NCBI GenBank assembly: GCA_934309345.1
Contig: CAKRDD010000022.1
Coordinates: forward strand, 1 to 63,422
Length of the DNA stretch: 63,422 nucleotides
Direction: 5' to 3'
From: an uncultured Mediterraneibacter sp.
GTDB lineage: Bacteria; Bacillota; Clostridia; Lachnospirales; Lachnospiraceae
Shown: in pieces, positions 43,347-50,936 of the stretch
Layout: each line of letters begins with the position of its first letter
Position numbering within the stretch: position 1 is the first letter of the stretch
The notes under the pieces: model-generated
The model's database searches: none
Seen by the model: only the letters and a program-made list of their open reading frames with translations
What the model was told of the DNA's origin: nothing
Position numbers and translations under genes: made by a program

Positions 43347-43649
43347 TCAGCATCCGCCACAGCCGCAGCCATTACCGCCACAACCGCATCCGAATCCATT
43401 ATTGCCCCAGCCGCCGCAGCAACAAAGAAGAAGGATGATCCACAGGCAGCTGTCGTTGCCGCAGCCATTACCGCATCCACCACAACCATTACTACCCCAT
43501 CCACCGCAGCAGCAAAGGAGAAGGATGATCCAAAGGCAGGAGTTATTCAGTCCGCATCCATTTCCGTTTCCGCATCCGCCACAGCCGCAGCTGTTTGCAC
43601 ATCCGTTGTCACAACCGCATCCGCAGTTTGTAGCTGTTAATTCACTCAT
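43347..43649 (-). CDS. Cysteine/glycine-rich repeat protein (chorion-like)
   Basis: A 100-residue protein with 24 cysteines and many glycines and asparagines. A unit containing SCLWIILLLCCCGGWG occurs twice, each followed by an N/G/C-rich stretch; the N- and C-termini are GCGC-type repeats. Lachnospiraceae genomes carry similar proteins annotated as high-cysteine chorion-class or as small spore-coat-like proteins. The hydrophobic LWIILLL cores could embed in a membrane or stack in a coat layer. RBS GGAGG before the ATG. Function unknown; spore or cell-surface layer is a guess. Confidence 0.75.
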   Translation of the reverse strand: MSELTATNCGCGCDNGCANSCGCGGCGNGNGCGLNNSCLWIILLLCCCGGWGSNGCGGCGNGCGNDSCLWIILLLCCCGGWGNNGFGCGCGGNGCGCGGC

Positions 43650-43759
43650 TTTTAAATCCTCCGAAAGATTTTTTGATTTACAATGTTATAGTATGCGGAG
43701 AAAAAGAAAATGTGAGATGAGAAATTATTTGTAGTGATAAAGATGTGAAGTGGCAAAAA

Positions 43760-44704
43760 TTATTCAAGCAGTCGGGAAAAATCTAAAATTCCCCAGCCGG
43801 ATTCAGTTCCCGGAATCTGTACACAGGAAGTGTGAAGTTTTAATTTGACTTCTGTATTGGTGAGAAACGGGTATTTTGAAAGAAGACAGGCAATTGCACC
43901 GGAAACAACAGGAGCAGCCATGGATGTTCCTGTTTTGGAAAGATAAGGCGGAGCATTTGGAAATTGGGAGTAAAAAGCATTGCAGCTTATAATTCCTGTG
44001 CCGGGGGCAAAAACATCAGGCTTGACAATGCAGTCATCTGTAGGACCGCGGCCGGAATAATTGAGAGGATGCCTTTGGGTGTGGATCAGAGGAAAAGTGT
44101 CGGGAACACCAACCGTGATAACTTTCGGGCTGTTTCCGGGAACTGTGACGGAACCGGGGGCAGGTCCGTAGTTGCCGGCAGAGACAACTACGACAAGCCC
44201 AAGATCCCAGAGGGATTCCACAGCATTCAATAAAAGAAGTTTTTGATGAATGGAAAGATCCGGCCGTGTACCTACGGAAATGTTAATGATTCGGATATGG
44301 AATTGCGTGTAAATGTCACGGATCCATTGAATCCCGTTTAGGACATTTTTGATAGATCCGTTTCCATTCTGATCTAATACTTTCCCAATAATAAGATTGC
44401 AGAAGGGAGCAATTCCGGCATAAGCTCCGGAAGAGAGAAGTCCGCTTCCCGCAAGAATTCCGGCTACATGAGTTCCGTGTCCACTGTTGTCGATCAGCGG
44501 TGAGGAATGAGAGAAAGAAAAAAGATCTTCTTCGGAAGAACCAGTGGTATTGGAAAAATCCCGAAAAGAAAGGATACGACCTTTAAAATCAGGATGAGGA
44601 GAAATTCCGGTATCAAGAATAGCAACAGTGACATTTTGTCCGAGAAATTTGTGTTCCTTTGTGTCCGGACACCAGTAGTGAATGGATTGTTTTACCCATT
44701 TCAT
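43760..44704 (-). CDS. Subtilisin-like serine protease (S8), intracellular type
   Basis: A 314-residue subtilase with an intact triad: Asp in VAILDTGISPHPDF (near residue 31), His in GHGTHVAGILAG (near 75), and Ser in GTSMAAPVVSGA (near 263). The oxyanion Asn is in SAGNYGPAPG. There is no signal peptide or propeptide, which fits the intracellular subtilisin group. It may act in spore formation or protein turnover; its neighbour is the Cys-rich protein gene. Start at 44704 preceded by a modest AAGGAAA-like site on the minus strand. Confidence 0.88.
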   Translation of the reverse strand: MKWVKQSIHYWCPDTKEHKFLGQNVTVAILDTGISPHPDFKGRILSFRDFSNTTGSSEEDLFSFSHSSPLIDNSGHGTHVAGILAGSGLLSSGAYAGIAPFCNLIIGKVLDQNGNGSIKNVLNGIQWIRDIYTQFHIRIINISVGTRPDLSIHQKLLLLNAVESLWDLGLVVVVSAGNYGPAPGSVTVPGNSPKVITVGVPDTFPLIHTQRHPLNYSGRGPTDDCIVKPDVFAPGTGIISCNAFYSQFPNAPPYLSKTGTSMAAPVVSGAIACLLSKYPFLTNTEVKLKLHTSCVQIPGTESGWGILDFSRLLE

Positions 44705-44801
44705 GAAGGAAAAGCCTTTGTTTTTTCTATATTATATGCCGGATGTTAAATAAGTGATAAGGATGTCTGCACGGAGATAGCAAACTGTAAAGAAAAAACA
44801 C

Positions 44802-44830
44802 TTGACACCACCTTGCGTTTCGTGTATGAT
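44802..44830 (+). promoter_or_regulatory. Promoter of the ylxM-ffh operon
   Basis: TTGACA (44802-44807), 17-base spacer, TATGAT (44825-44830). This consensus-like promoter fits housekeeping expression. It lies only 17 bases before the ylxM ATG. Confidence 0.8.
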
Positions 44831-44846
44831 AGCAGAGGTGAAGATA

Positions 44847-45197
44847 ATGAATAAGTTTTTAGAGCAGGCATTATTGTTTGATTTCTACGGGGAATTGCTT
44901 ACGGATCATCAAAAGGAGATTTATGAGCAGTTCGCGTTGGAAGATCTTTCGCTCAGTGAGATTGCTGAGATGAAGGGGATCAGCCGCCAGGGTGTACATG
45001 ATCTTGTGAAGCGGTGTCAGAAGACACTCGAAGGCTATGAGATGAAGCTTCATCTTGTAGAGAAGTTCCTTTCCGTGAAGGAGAAGGTCAGTAAGATTGA
45101 TGATACACTTGCAGAGTGGGAACGCGAGAAGAATGACCCGGAAGAGATGGTGAAGCGGATCCGTAAGATTGCGGATGCGATCATAGAGGAGTTATAG
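44847..45197 (+). CDS. ylxM: YlxM family DNA-binding protein (SRP operon)
   Basis: A 116-residue helical protein of the UPF0122/YlxM family, always found before ffh in Firmicutes. A sigma-70 region-4-like helix-turn-helix is visible: LLTDHQKEIYEQFALEDLSLSEIAE in blocks, then GISRQGVHDLVKRCQ. YlxM is thought to influence signal recognition particle function. ATG 44847 with GAGGTG upstream is preferred to the longer frame from 44802, which would run through the promoter. It ends two bases before ffh. Confidence 0.92.
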   Translation: MNKFLEQALLFDFYGELLTDHQKEIYEQFALEDLSLSEIAEMKGISRQGVHDLVKRCQKTLEGYEMKLHLVEKFLSVKEKVSKIDDTLAEWEREKNDPEEMVKRIRKIADAIIEEL

Positions 45198-45198
45198 A

Positions 45199-46554
45199 AT
45201 GGCATTTGACAGCTTAAGTGAAAAACTTCAGAATGTATTTAAAAACCTGCGAAGCAAGGGAAGACTGACAGAGGATGATGTTAAGGCAGCCCTGAAGGAA
45301 GTTAAGATGGCGCTTCTTGAAGCGGATGTAAACTTCAAGGTTGTGAAAGGTTTCATTAAGGATGTTCAGGAGAGAGCTGTTGGTCAGGATGTGATGAACG
45401 GACTGAATCCGGGACAGATGGTGATCAAGATCGTTAATGAAGAGCTGATTAAGCTTATGGGATCTGAGACAACAGAGATCAAGTTTCAGCCGGGCAGTGC
45501 GATCACAGTGATCATGATGGCAGGTCTTCAGGGAGCAGGTAAGACAACAACAACTGCAAAGCTTGCAGGAAAGTTTAAGTTAAAAGGTAAGAAACCACTT
45601 CTGGTAGCATGTGATGTTTACCGTCCGGCTGCAATCAAGCAGTTGGAGATCAACGCAGAGAAGCAGGGCGTAGAGATGTTCTCCATGGGAGACAAGAACA
45701 AGCCGGCGGATATTGCGAAGGCAGCAGTTGAGCATGCATCAAAGAATGGTAACAATATTGTGATCCTTGATACTGCAGGACGTCTTCATGTAGATGAAGA
45801 TATGATGGCAGAGCTTCAGGAGATTAAGGAAGCTGTAGAAGTTCATCAGACCATCCTGGTTGTCGATGCGATGACCGGACAGGATGCGGTGAATGTAGCA
45901 AGTTCCTTTAACGATAAGATTGGAATCGACGGTGTGATCGTCACGAAGCTTGACGGTGATACACGAGGCGGTGCCGCACTGTCTATCAAGGCAGTGACAG
46001 GAAGACCGATCCTTTACGTCGGTATGGGAGAGAAGCTTTCTGATCTGGAGCAGTTTTATCCGGACAGAATGGCATCCCGAATCCTGGGAATGGGAGATGT
46101 CCTTTCCCTGATTGAAAAAGCCGGTGCCGAGCTGGATGAAGAGAAAGCCAAGAAGATGGCTGACAAGATGAAGAAAGCTCAGTTTGACTTTGAGGATTAC
46201 CTTGACAGTATGGAACAGATGCGTAAGATGGGCGGTTTGTCCAGCATCATGGGAATGCTGCCGGGAATGGGGAATCTCGGAGGTAAGATGCCGGATCTTG
46301 ATTCCGAAGAGAATGAGAAAAAGATGGCTCAGATGGAAGCAATCATTTACTCCATGACTTTGGAAGAGAGAAGAAACCCGGATCTGCTGAATCCATCTAG
46401 AAAGCACAGAATTGCCAAGGGCGCTGGTGTGGATATCGCAGATGTGAACCGTATGGTAAAACAGTTCAATGAATCCAGAAAGATGATGAAGAAACTTCCT
46501 GGAATGATGGGTGGTAAAGGTGGAAAAAGGGGCAAATTCAAGCTTCCCTTTTGA
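45199..46554 (+). CDS. ffh: Signal recognition particle GTPase Ffh
   Basis: A 451-residue SRP54 homologue. N-domain at 1-85; G-domain with GLQGAGKTTTTAKLA (G1), DTAGRL (G3), TKLDGDTRGGAALS (G4) and the closing GMGEKLSDLE; then the methionine-rich M-domain (MGGLSSIMGMLPGMGN, RMVKQFNESRKMMKKLPGMM), which binds SRP RNA and signal peptides. It directs inner-membrane proteins to the translocase with FtsY. It overlaps nothing and is followed by rpsP, the standard Firmicutes order. Confidence 0.97.
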   Translation: MAFDSLSEKLQNVFKNLRSKGRLTEDDVKAALKEVKMALLEADVNFKVVKGFIKDVQERAVGQDVMNGLNPGQMVIKIVNEELIKLMGSETTEIKFQPGSAITVIMMAGLQGAGKTTTTAKLAGKFKLKGKKPLLVACDVYRPAAIKQLEINAEKQGVEMFSMGDKNKPADIAKAAVEHASKNGNNIVILDTAGRLHVDEDMMAELQEIKEAVEVHQTILVVDAMTGQDAVNVASSFNDKIGIDGVIVTKLDGDTRGGAALSIKAVTGRPILYVGMGEKLSDLEQFYPDRMASRILGMGDVLSLIEKAGAELDEEKAKKMADKMKKAQFDFEDYLDSMEQMRKMGGLSSIMGMLPGMGNLGGKMPDLDSEENEKKMAQMEAIIYSMTLEERRNPDLLNPSRKHRIAKGAGVDIADVNRMVKQFNESRKMMKKLPGMMGGKGGKRGKFKLPF

Positions 46555-46606
46555 CATATAAATGAAACAATAACAAAAAATTAAGAAAAATTATGAGGTG
46601 AAAAAA

Positions 46607-46852
46607 ATGGCAGTAAAGATCAGATTAAAGAGAATGGGACAGAAGAAGGCTCCTTTTTACAGAATCGTAGTAGCAGATGCTAGATCTCCAAGAGACGGAA
46701 GATTCATCGAGGAAATCGGAACATACGATCCGAACCTTGAGCCAAGCGCAATCAAAGTAGACGAAGAAGCAGCTAAGAAATGGCTCAACAATGGTGCTCA
46801 GCCAACAGAAGTTGTTGGAAAGATCTTCAAAGCAGCAGGAATCGAGAAATAA
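46607..46852 (+). CDS. rpsP: 30S ribosomal protein S16
   Basis: An 81-residue S16 (MAVKIRLKRMGQKKAPFYRI, then VVADARSPRDGRFIEEIGTYDP). Start ATG 46607 follows GAGGTG. Normal length and order after ffh. Confidence 0.97.
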   Translation: MAVKIRLKRMGQKKAPFYRIVVADARSPRDGRFIEEIGTYDPNLEPSAIKVDEEAAKKWLNNGAQPTEVVGKIFKAAGIEK

Positions 46853-46931
46853 TCGAATCTGTATGAGTAATGCCTGTGGCTGAGTGATCAGCTGCAGATA
46901 AATAACGATGTCTCCGCGGAGGGCGAGTATC

Positions 46932-47159
46932 ATGAAAGAATTAGTTGAAGTTATTGCAAAGGCACTGGTAGATCAGCCGGATGAAGTCTCAGTTACTGAG
47001 AAAAAGGAAGGCAGAACTACTGTACTGGAACTTCATGTAGCAGATGGCGACATGGGTAAAGTGATCGGTAAGCAGGGCCGCATTGCAAAAGCAATCCGTT
47101 CTGTTGTTAAGGCAGCAGCAACAAAGGAAGACAAGAAAGTCGTTGTCGATATTGTTTAA
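46932..47159 (+). CDS. khpA: KH-domain RNA-binding protein KhpA
   Basis: A 75-residue single KH-domain protein. The RNA-binding loop GKVIGKQGRIAKAIRSVV is intact. KhpA partners with KhpB in Firmicutes and affects cell size and small RNA regulation. ATG 46932 with GGAGG nine bases upstream is chosen over a longer frame from 46908. A terminator follows, then the structured repeat and rimM. Confidence 0.95.
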   Translation: MKELVEVIAKALVDQPDEVSVTEKKEGRTTVLELHVADGDMGKVIGKQGRIAKAIRSVVKAAATKEDKKVVVDIV

Positions 47160-47220
47160 AAACAGTATCAGGACGAAAGAAAAGAGTAACGAAGTCATTG
47201 CTTGGTGAAGCAGGGCTAAA

Positions 47221-47264
47221 AAAAGGGACAGCCTTCATAAAGAAGAGACTGCCCCTTTCTTTTT
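47221..47264 (+). terminator. Terminator after khpA
   Basis: AAAAGGGACAG pairs with CTGCCCCTTT (one mismatch) and is followed by CTTTTT. It lies immediately before the first copy of the 88-bp repeat. Confidence 0.8.
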
Positions 47265-47350
47265 ACGCGAGCAACGAGCCAAAGTCCGTGCTTGCACGAG
47301 ACCCTGGCGACTGCCGCGATAACTTGAGAAACTCGCGAAGCGTGTTTCTC
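47263..47350 (+). repeat. 88-bp structured repeat, copy 1 (before rimM)
   Basis: Identical at 85 of 88 positions to 49276-49363. Two hairpins can form: 47278-47308 (GCCA/GTC/CGTGC arms around a TT loop) and 47326-47350 (GAGAAAC-T-CGC arms). It follows a terminator and ends 27 bases before the rimM ATG. Confidence 0.9.
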
Positions 47351-47377
47351 TATAGTTTCATAAGAAAGGAATCAGGA

Positions 47378-47887
47378 ATGGAACAATTTCTTCAGGTGGG
47401 AGTGATTTCTTCCACACATGGTCTGCGTGGTGAAGTTAAGGTATTCCCGACAACGGATGATGCTGCGCGTTTTCAAACTTTGAAAAATGTTGTCCTTGAT
47501 ACAGGAAAGGAAAAGCTGGATCTTGAGATTCAGTCTGTACGTTTCTTCAAGCAATTTGTAATTGTAAAGTTCAAGGGCATTGATAATATTAATGATATTG
47601 AGAAATATAAAGGGAAAAGTCTCTTTGTAACAAGAGAAAATGCTGTCGAACTGGAAGAGGACGAGTATTATATCGGCGATCTGATCGGTATGGAGGTTTA
47701 TACAGATGACAGTGAGGAGCGTTTTGGAGTACTCAAAGACGTGATGGAGACAGGAGCAAATGAAGTTTATATCATTACTTCTGAGAATCACGGAGAAGTG
47801 CTGCTCCCGGCAATTCACGAGTGTATTCTGGAGATTGATGTAGAGGCGAAGAAGATGAAAGTACATCTGATGGAGGGACTGCTGTAA
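47378..47887 (+). CDS. rimM: Ribosome maturation factor RimM
   Basis: A 169-residue 30S assembly factor. The N-terminal beta-barrel starts LQVGVISSTHGLRGEVKVFP; the PRC-barrel part has YYIGDLIGMEVYTDDSEERFG and ANEVYIITSENHGEVLLPAI in blocks. It binds S19 and helps 16S rRNA head maturation. ATG 47378 with AAAGGA upstream is used; a longer frame from 47198 would only translate the intergenic repeat. Its stop overlaps the trmD start by one base (TAATG), so the two are translationally coupled. Confidence 0.96.
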   Translation: MEQFLQVGVISSTHGLRGEVKVFPTTDDAARFQTLKNVVLDTGKEKLDLEIQSVRFFKQFVIVKFKGIDNINDIEKYKGKSLFVTRENAVELEEDEYYIGDLIGMEVYTDDSEERFGVLKDVMETGANEVYIITSENHGEVLLPAIHECILEIDVEAKKMKVHLMEGLL

Positions 47888-48756
47888 TGAATTTCCATGT
47901 ATTGACTTTATTTCCGGAGATGATCGAGCAGGGTGTGAATACAAGTATTACAGGCCGTGCGATCAATAATGGACTTCTTTCGATCAATGCAGTGAATATC
48001 CGTGATTATGCATTTAACAAGCATAACAGTGTAGATGATTATCCATATGGCGGCGGCGCAGGGATGCTGATGCAGGCAGAGCCGGTGTATCTGGCTTATG
48101 AGGCAGTGAAAGAGCAGATCAACAGGAGAAAGCAGGAGAATAGTGCGGCAGAAGAAATTGTGTCAGCTGAACCAGTGGATTGTTCTGAAGTACACGATAG
48201 TGATTTTCAGGATGAAAATTCGAAGAAGCGTCCGCTCCGTGTAGTGTATCTCTCACCGCAGGGGGATGTATTTAACCAGAAGATGGCAGAGGAGATGGCA
48301 CAGGAGGAAGATCTTGTGTTGCTTTGCGGTCATTATGAAGGAATCGACGAACGTGTTCTGGAAGAAATCGTGACAGATTATGTTTCCATCGGAGATTATG
48401 TCCTGACCGGAGGCGAGCTTCCGGCAATGGTCATGATCGATACGATCTCGAGACTGGTTCCGGGAGTACTTCACAATGATGTGTCTGCGGAATTCGAGTC
48501 ATTTCAGGATAATCTTCTGGAGTATCCGCAGTATTCCAGACCGGAAGAGTGGAGAGGAAAGAAAGTTCCGCCGATCCTTCTGTCAGGGCATCATGCGAAT
48601 ATTGAGAAATGGAGAAGAGAACAGTCAATTCTTCGTACAATGGAGCGTAGGCCGGATCTTCTCAAGGAGAGCAATCTGACGGATAAAGAGAAGAAATGGA
48701 TCCGCCAGGTGAAACGGGAACGCAAAGAAGCAGAAGAAGCAGAAAAAATAAAATAG
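47887..48756 (+). CDS. trmD: tRNA (guanine-N1-)-methyltransferase TrmD, with insertion
   Basis: A 289-residue TrmD, longer than the usual 240-250. It methylates G37 next to the anticodon and prevents frameshifting. The trefoil-knot SAM site is intact: VYLSPQGDVFNQ, LLCGHYEGIDERV, and SIGDYVLTGGELPAMVMID. The extra length is a polar insertion at residues about 80-115 (NRRKQENSAAEEIVSAEPVD...) between the YGGGAGMLMQAEP segment and the SPQG strand. It is probably a surface loop. Confidence 0.96.
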   Translation: MNFHVLTLFPEMIEQGVNTSITGRAINNGLLSINAVNIRDYAFNKHNSVDDYPYGGGAGMLMQAEPVYLAYEAVKEQINRRKQENSAAEEIVSAEPVDCSEVHDSDFQDENSKKRPLRVVYLSPQGDVFNQKMAEEMAQEEDLVLLCGHYEGIDERVLEEIVTDYVSIGDYVLTGGELPAMVMIDTISRLVPGVLHNDVSAEFESFQDNLLEYPQYSRPEEWRGKKVPPILLSGHHANIEKWRREQSILRTMERRPDLLKESNLTDKEKKWIRQVKRERKEAEEAEKIK

Positions 48757-48760
48757 GGAC

Positions 48761-48789
48761 TTGAAAAAAGCCCGGAAATGTGGTAAACT
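48761..48789 (+). promoter_or_regulatory. Promoter of rplS
   Basis: TTGAAA (48761-48766), 17-base spacer, TAAACT (48784-48789) with an upstream TGG (extended -10). It starts inside the trmD-rplS gap. Confidence 0.65.
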
Positions 48790-48795
48790 ACAAAA

Positions 48796-48874
48796 GTTGT
48801 GAAAAGAAGCGCGATGGTCCTCTGGCACAAAAGTGAAGTGTTAAGAACGTCAAATATTAAGGAGGTCACACAAA
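48796..48874 (+). ncRNA. rplS leader, probable L19-type autoregulatory element
   Basis: About 80 bases of untranslated leader before rplS, containing GCGATGGTCCTCTGGC and the RBS AAGGAGG. L19 leaders that bind their own product are known in Firmicutes; the match here is by position and general look, not by a covariance search. Confidence 0.4.
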
Positions 48875-49222
48875 ATGAACGAAATCATTAGAAAAATCGA
48901 AGCAGAACAGTTAAAGGAGAACGCACCTGAATTTCATGTTGGTGATACAGTAAAAGTATATGCCAAGATCAAAGAGGGTAACCGCGAAAGAATCCAGGTT
49001 TTCGAAGGAACAGTCCTGAAGAGACAGGGTGGCGGAGCAAGAGAGACTTTCACAGTAAGAAAGACATCTAACGGAATCGGTGTTGAGAAGACATGGCCGG
49101 TACATTCTCCACATGTTGAGAGAGTAGAAGTTGTTCGCAGAGGTAAAGTAAGAAGAGCGAAACTGAACTACTTAAGACAGCGTGTTGGTAAAGCTGCTAA
49201 GGTAAAAGAATTAGTAAAATAG
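48875..49222 (+). CDS. rplS: 50S ribosomal protein L19
   Basis: A 115-residue L19 (FHVGDTVKVYAKIKEGNRER, IQVFEGTVLKRQGGGARETF, GVEKTWPVHSPHVERVEVVR). It lies at the 30S-50S interface. AAGGAGG precedes its ATG. A clear terminator follows. Confidence 0.97.
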   Translation: MNEIIRKIEAEQLKENAPEFHVGDTVKVYAKIKEGNRERIQVFEGTVLKRQGGGARETFTVRKTSNGIGVEKTWPVHSPHVERVEVVRRGKVRRAKLNYLRQRVGKAAKVKELVK

Positions 49223-49233
49223 TAACTATGAGA

Positions 49234-49270
49234 GGGACAATTACAGAACTTGTATATTGTCCCTTTTCTT
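49234..49270 (+). terminator. Terminator after rplS
   Basis: GGGACAAT (49234-49241) pairs with ATTGTCCC (49256-49263), then TTTTCTT. As after khpA, it is followed at once by the 88-bp repeat. Confidence 0.85.
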
Positions 49271-49275
49271 ATAGC

Positions 49276-49363
49276 TTACGCGAGCAACGAGCCAAAGTCC
49301 GTGCTTGCACGAGACCTTGGCGACTGCCGCGATAACTTGAGAAACTCGTGGAGCGTGTTTCTC
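49276..49363 (+). repeat. 88-bp structured repeat, copy 2 (before the first signal peptidase)
   Basis: Differs from copy 1 at three positions. One change (C to T in the first stem) adds an A-T pair; another (C to T) turns a C-G into a G-U pair in the second stem, and the third is in its loop. The foldings are therefore kept. Confidence 0.9.
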
Positions 49364-49390
49364 ATAGTTGGGAAGGAAAATAAGGAATTT

Positions 49391-50050
49391 ATGGGGCAGA
49401 ATCTGAGTTTTCGAAAGAACAACAGAAGAAAGAAAAAGAAGAAGCCGCAGATGAAGAAGAAAAGCCATCTGAAATTTACAAACCGCAGTAAGAAATTAAA
49501 GTTTGAAAAGAAGAATTATCATATAACAAAAAGTTCTTTGATTCTCGCAGGAGAGATACTGTGTGTTTGTCTGGTGGCAGTGCTTTTGATCGCATTTTTC
49601 GGGCATCGTGTAAGTAATGCAGGAGATGCCATGAACCCGACAATCGAGAATGGAGAGGTTGTTCTTGTAGACCGTCTGATCGTGGATATGAAGGTACCTT
49701 CCAGGGGAACTGTAGTGGCATTTCGACCAAATGGAAATCGTGAAGTTCATCTTTCAATCAGAAGGATTGTCGGTCTTCCGGGAGAGACTGTCCAGATCAA
49801 GGATGGAACCGTTTATATTAATGGGAAAGAGCAGAAGAAACATATTCATGTATCAGAGATAAAAGATGCGGGGATAGCTTTTGATGAGATAAAGCTTGGC
49901 AAAGATGAGTATTTTGTGCTTGGAGATAATGGGGAGTCAGGCGAAGACAGCAGATCTGAGACAATCGGAGTGGTAAAGAAGGATGAGATTTATGGAAAGG
50001 TCTGGTTCAATGTAAGCTCCGGGGAACATTTCGGATTTGTAAAAAGATAA
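49391..50050 (+). CDS. Type I signal peptidase homologue lacking catalytic residues
   Basis: A 219-residue membrane protein with the signal peptidase fold. A long basic N-terminal tail (residues 8-41) precedes one transmembrane helix (about 49-70). Conserved boxes remain (NPTIENGEVVLVDRL, RRIVGLPGETVQIKDG, DEYFVLGDNGESGEDSRS), but the catalytic Ser is Ala80 (DAMNPT) and the general-base Lys is Arg124 (IRRIVG). It is therefore predicted to be unable to cleave. An active peptidase is two genes downstream, an arrangement like S. aureus SpsA/SpsB. ATG 49391 has AAGGA four bases upstream; a longer frame only reads the repeat. Confidence 0.85.
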   Translation: MGQNLSFRKNNRRKKKKKPQMKKKSHLKFTNRSKKLKFEKKNYHITKSSLILAGEILCVCLVAVLLIAFFGHRVSNAGDAMNPTIENGEVVLVDRLIVDMKVPSRGTVVAFRPNGNREVHLSIRRIVGLPGETVQIKDGTVYINGKEQKKHIHVSEIKDAGIAFDEIKLGKDEYFVLGDNGESGEDSRSETIGVVKKDEIYGKVWFNVSSGEHFGFVKR

Positions 50051-50081
50051 AACAGAATGAGAAAATAACAGGAGGAATGCA

Positions 50082-50930
50082 ATGCATTTTCAGTGGTATC
50101 CTGGCCATATGACAAAGGCCAGAAGAATGATGCAGGAGAATATTAAGCTGATTGATCTGATTATTGAGCTGGTGGACGCAAGAGTGCCGCTCAGCAGCCG
50201 TAATCCGGACATTGATGAGCTTGGAAAGAATAAGGCGAGACTAATTCTTTTGAATAAGGCAGATCTTGCGGAAGACAGAAGAAATGATGAGTGGATGGAA
50301 TATTTCAAGAAGCAGGGATATTCTGTCGTGAAAGTGAATTCTAAGAAAGGCGGCGGAATCAAGTCAATCCAGTCCGTGATCCAGGAAGCATGTAAGGAGA
50401 AGATGGAACGTGACAGAAAGCGTGGAATTCTGAACCGTCCGGTACGTGCCATGGTAGTAGGAATTCCGAATGTAGGAAAATCTACTTTTATCAATGCGCT
50501 GGCAGGAAAAGCCTGTGCAAAGACAGGAAATAAGCCTGGAGTGACAAAGGGAAAACAGTGGATCCGTCTGAATAAGAATGTAGAACTTTTGGATACACCG
50601 GGAATTCTCTGGCCGAAGTTTGAGAACCAGACAGTAGGGTTACGTCTTGCTTTTATCGGTTCGATCAAGGATGAGATCCTTCAGACAGAAGAACTGGCAA
50701 GCGAGCTTGTGAAATTCTTAAATCAGTCATATCCGGGAGTTCTTGAAGAGAAGTATACGATAGAATCTTCAGATGACAGTTATGAAGTATTAAGAAGAAT
50801 TGCCGAAAGCAGACATTGCCTGGTCAGAGGAAGCGAACTGGATGTGGAAAAAGCAGCAGCAATTCTTTTGGATGATTTCCGTAATGGACGCCTTGGACGG
50901 CTTACGCTGGAGCTTCCAGAGGAGAATTAA
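50082..50930 (+). CDS. rbgA: Ribosome biogenesis GTPase RbgA/YlqF
   Basis: A 282-residue circularly permuted GTPase: the NKADL (G4) box near residue 62 comes before the P-loop GIPNVGKST (near 125) and DTPG (near 170). HFQWYPGHMTKA at the N-terminus is family-typical. RbgA is needed for late 50S subunit assembly in Firmicutes. Flanked by the two signal peptidase genes, as in other clostridia. RBS AGGAGG. Confidence 0.95.
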   Translation: MHFQWYPGHMTKARRMMQENIKLIDLIIELVDARVPLSSRNPDIDELGKNKARLILLNKADLAEDRRNDEWMEYFKKQGYSVVKVNSKKGGGIKSIQSVIQEACKEKMERDRKRGILNRPVRAMVVGIPNVGKSTFINALAGKACAKTGNKPGVTKGKQWIRLNKNVELLDTPGILWPKFENQTVGLRLAFIGSIKDEILQTEELASELVKFLNQSYPGVLEEKYTIESSDDSYEVLRRIAESRHCLVRGSELDVEKAAAILLDDFRNGRLGRLTLELPEEN

Positions 50931-50936
50931 TACAGT

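Noticed and set aside
43091..43504. 137-residue Ala/Val-rich frame overlapping the Cys-rich gene
   Set aside because: Artifact of reading the repetitive Cys/Gly-rich DNA in another frame of the same strand.
45739..46557. 272-residue minus-strand frame opposite ffh
   Set aside because: Shadow frame with unlikely composition; no independent promoter or RBS.
47198..47377. N-terminal extension of RimM
   Set aside because: It only translates a terminator and the 88-bp repeat; ATG 47378 has an RBS and matches the family start.
49250..49390. N-terminal extension of the first signal peptidase
   Set aside because: Same reason: the frame crosses the rplS terminator and the second repeat copy.
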